Below, piece after piece: positions 12,748-13,894 of a stretch of 13,894 bases of DNA. The position numbers and the translations under genes are program-made. Origin of the DNA: DATAQC01 sp051005135 (GTDB taxonomy: Bacteria > Actinomycetota > Acidimicrobiia > Acidimicrobiales > AC-14); NCBI GenBank assembly GCA_051005135.1, contig JBPCJQ010000014.1, forward strand, positions 1 to 13,894, written 5' to 3'. Below the pieces are notes generated by a model that was not told the origin of the DNA, searched no databases, and was given only the letters and a program-made list of their open reading frames with translations. Position 1 is the first letter of the stretch; the number at the start of each line of letters is the position of its first letter.

Positions 12748-13737
12748 GCGGGCGGCGGCCTCGACCACGGTCATACCCGGACCCCCGGCGGTAGGCGGTT
12801 CGGCGGGACGGTGCTGCTCTCCGGCCAGAGCCGCCACGAAGGCGGCCGCCGACACCTCGATGGCGTCGAGATCATAGCCGCCCTCGAGGAAGGCCACGCA
12901 GCGCCCGGGCGCAGCCAGAGCGGCTGAGCACCTTCCCAGACCCGAGTAGTCACCCGCCGCCAAACCGAGGGAGGTGAGAGGGCAGGCCCGATGGGCATCG
13001 AATCCGGCCGACACCAGCACCCACGTGGCCCCGAAGGCGGCGGCCGCCGGCGCCACCACCCGTTCGAAGGCGGCCATGTAGACGTTTCCCGTCGTCCCGG
13101 GGGGGAAGGGCAGGTTCACGGTGAGACCCTCGCCGGGGCCGGCGCCGATCTCCTCCAGCCGGCCGGTGCCCGGGTACAGCGGCCACTGGTGCATCGACAC
13201 GTAGAGCACGCGCGGATCGGCCCAGAAAATCTGCGAGGTGCCGTTGCCGTGATGGGCGTCCCAGTCGACGATTACTACCCGCTCCCCGTCCGATGCCAGC
13301 GCGGCGGCACACACGGCGATGCTGTTGATGAGGCAGAAGCCCATCGCCCGGTTCGCGGTGGCGTGGTGGCCGGGGGGGCGCGCCACGCAGAAGGCAGCCT
13401 CAGCCTGGCCGAGGCGGAGGCGCTCGACCGCGTCGAGACCGGCGCCGGTTGCCAGCAGGGCGGCCTCCCACGAACCGGCGCCCACACTGGTGTCGGCGTC
13501 GATCTGGCCGCCACCGCGGGCACAGAACCGGGCGAGCGCCTCTATGAAGGCCGGCTCGTGAGCACCCGAGAGCTCTGCGATGGTGGCGCGCCGAGGCTCC
13601 GCCGGGACGACATCGGATCCCAACGCCAGACCCTCGATGCCGGCCAGAACAGCATCGAGGCGAGCGGGCCGCTCAGGGTGGGCCGGCCCGGCGTCGTGGT
13701 CAGCGAACGCCGCCGAAGTCTCCACGAGGACGCGCAC
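12733..13737 (-). CDS. Histone deacetylase/AcuC-type metallohydrolase
   Basis: 334 residues, zinc-dependent deacetylase fold (arginase/deacetylase superfamily); likely removes acetyl groups from proteins or polyamines, exact substrate unknown. Seen: HPERPARLDAVLAGI (20-34), LSGAHEPAFIEAL (56-68), RPPGHHA (120-126, catalytic His124-His125), GFCLINSIAVCA (133-144), VDWDAHHGNGT (157-167, zinc ligands Asp160 and His162), LVSAGFDAHR (241-250, ligand Asp247) and FLEGGYDL (283-290, Tyr288). All expected catalytic residues are present. The start is GTG 13737-13735, with GGGGGA directly upstream. Length and motifs fit bacterial HDAC-like proteins rather than eukaryotic ones. Confidence 0.92.
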   Translation of the reverse strand: MRVLVETSAAFADHDAGPAHPERPARLDAVLAGIEGLALGSDVVPAEPRRATIAELSGAHEPAFIEALARFCARGGGQIDADTSVGAGSWEAALLATGAGLDAVERLRLGQAEAAFCVARPPGHHATANRAMGFCLINSIAVCAAALASDGERVVIVDWDAHHGNGTSQIFWADPRVLYVSMHQWPLYPGTGRLEEIGAGPGEGLTVNLPFPPGTTGNVYMAAFERVVAPAAAAFGATWVLVSAGFDAHRACPLTSLGLAAGDYSGLGRCSAALAAPGRCVAFLEGGYDLDAIEVSAAAFVAALAGEQHRPAEPPTAGGPGMTVVEAAARLHAR

Positions 13738-13740
13738 TCC

Positions 13741-13894
13741 CCCACGCTAGGGCCCACGGGGAGACCGAGCCCTCTCCGCCGGGTGCGTCGGGGGGTCGGG
13801 GGGGGGGGGGGGCACCAGGACGGGGGTGGGGGGGTGTCGGGGGGTCGTGGGGTGTCGGGGGGTCGGGTGGGGGGGAAGGACACAACCACACGGG
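13741..13894. repeat. G-rich low-complexity end region without a gene
   Basis: After the deacetylase start the plus strand becomes almost pure G with scattered T and C. There is a run of 15 G (13798-13812) and two copies of GGGGTGTCGGGGGGTCG (13831-13847 and 13849-13865), with a related unit GGGTGCGTCGGGGGGTCG at 13781-13798. Apparent open frames on the opposite strand are Pro-rich composition effects. Possible G-quadruplex former, or a poorly resolved contig end. Confidence 0.7.

Noticed and set aside
13542..13891. Proline-rich minus-strand frames at the right end
   Set aside because: Produced by the G-rich tract; composition only, no domain.
1..13894. CRISPR array, tRNA/rRNA, insertion sequence or phage genes
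   Set aside because: No regularly spaced repeats, cloverleaf-like segments, transposase or phage motifs were seen on either strand by eye.

Overview
The window is high-GC, densely packed bacterial DNA with many GTG starts and many 1-4 nt start/stop overlaps. Its backbone is the conserved actinobacterial order padR-ino1 | DUF5318-ponA ... rpsF-ssb-rpsR-rplI-dnaB, the same order and divergence as the Mycobacterium tuberculosis Rv0046c-Rv0058 region (recalled, not searched). Gene make-up and divergence suggest a non-mycobacterial actinobacterium, possibly Acidimicrobiia; the class is inference. No phage, transposon, CRISPR array, tRNA or rRNA was seen.

Left part, minus strand, read from 8486 down to 1: a DUF5318 zinc-ribbon protein, a class A penicillin-binding protein (ponA-like), panB (pantothenate synthesis), a membrane-anchored DUF192 protein, then, after a 134 bp divergent gap and one small plus-strand gene (4114-4305), the ribosomal/replication cluster rpsF-ssb-rpsR-rplI and dnaB. 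DnaB is interrupted by a homing-endonuclease-type intein that enters after the RESG motif and runs off the left edge. A set of mutually exclusive hairpins lies between rplI and dnaB.

Middle, plus strand: a divergent 185 bp region carries a near-perfect AT-rich palindrome in otherwise GC-rich DNA, a strong candidate operator for the PadR-family regulator that follows. padR overlaps ino1 (myo-inositol-1-phosphate synthase) by GTGA, and a SAM-dependent methyltransferase follows 7 nt later, making a probable three-gene operon ending in GC-rich hairpins.

Right part, minus strand: an AcuC/histone-deacetylase-type metallohydrolase, then a CCA-adding tRNA nucleotidyltransferase whose GTG start codon lies inside one arm of a perfect 15-bp inverted repeat. 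The right end is a G-rich, low-complexity tract with no gene.

The content is mostly housekeeping (replication, translation, cell wall, CoA and inositol precursors, tRNA maturation). I do not see a clearly new multi-gene system. The most interesting items are the split DnaB with its intein, the hairpin over the cca start, the PadR palindrome, the RGG-tailed S18, and the rplI-dnaB hairpins.
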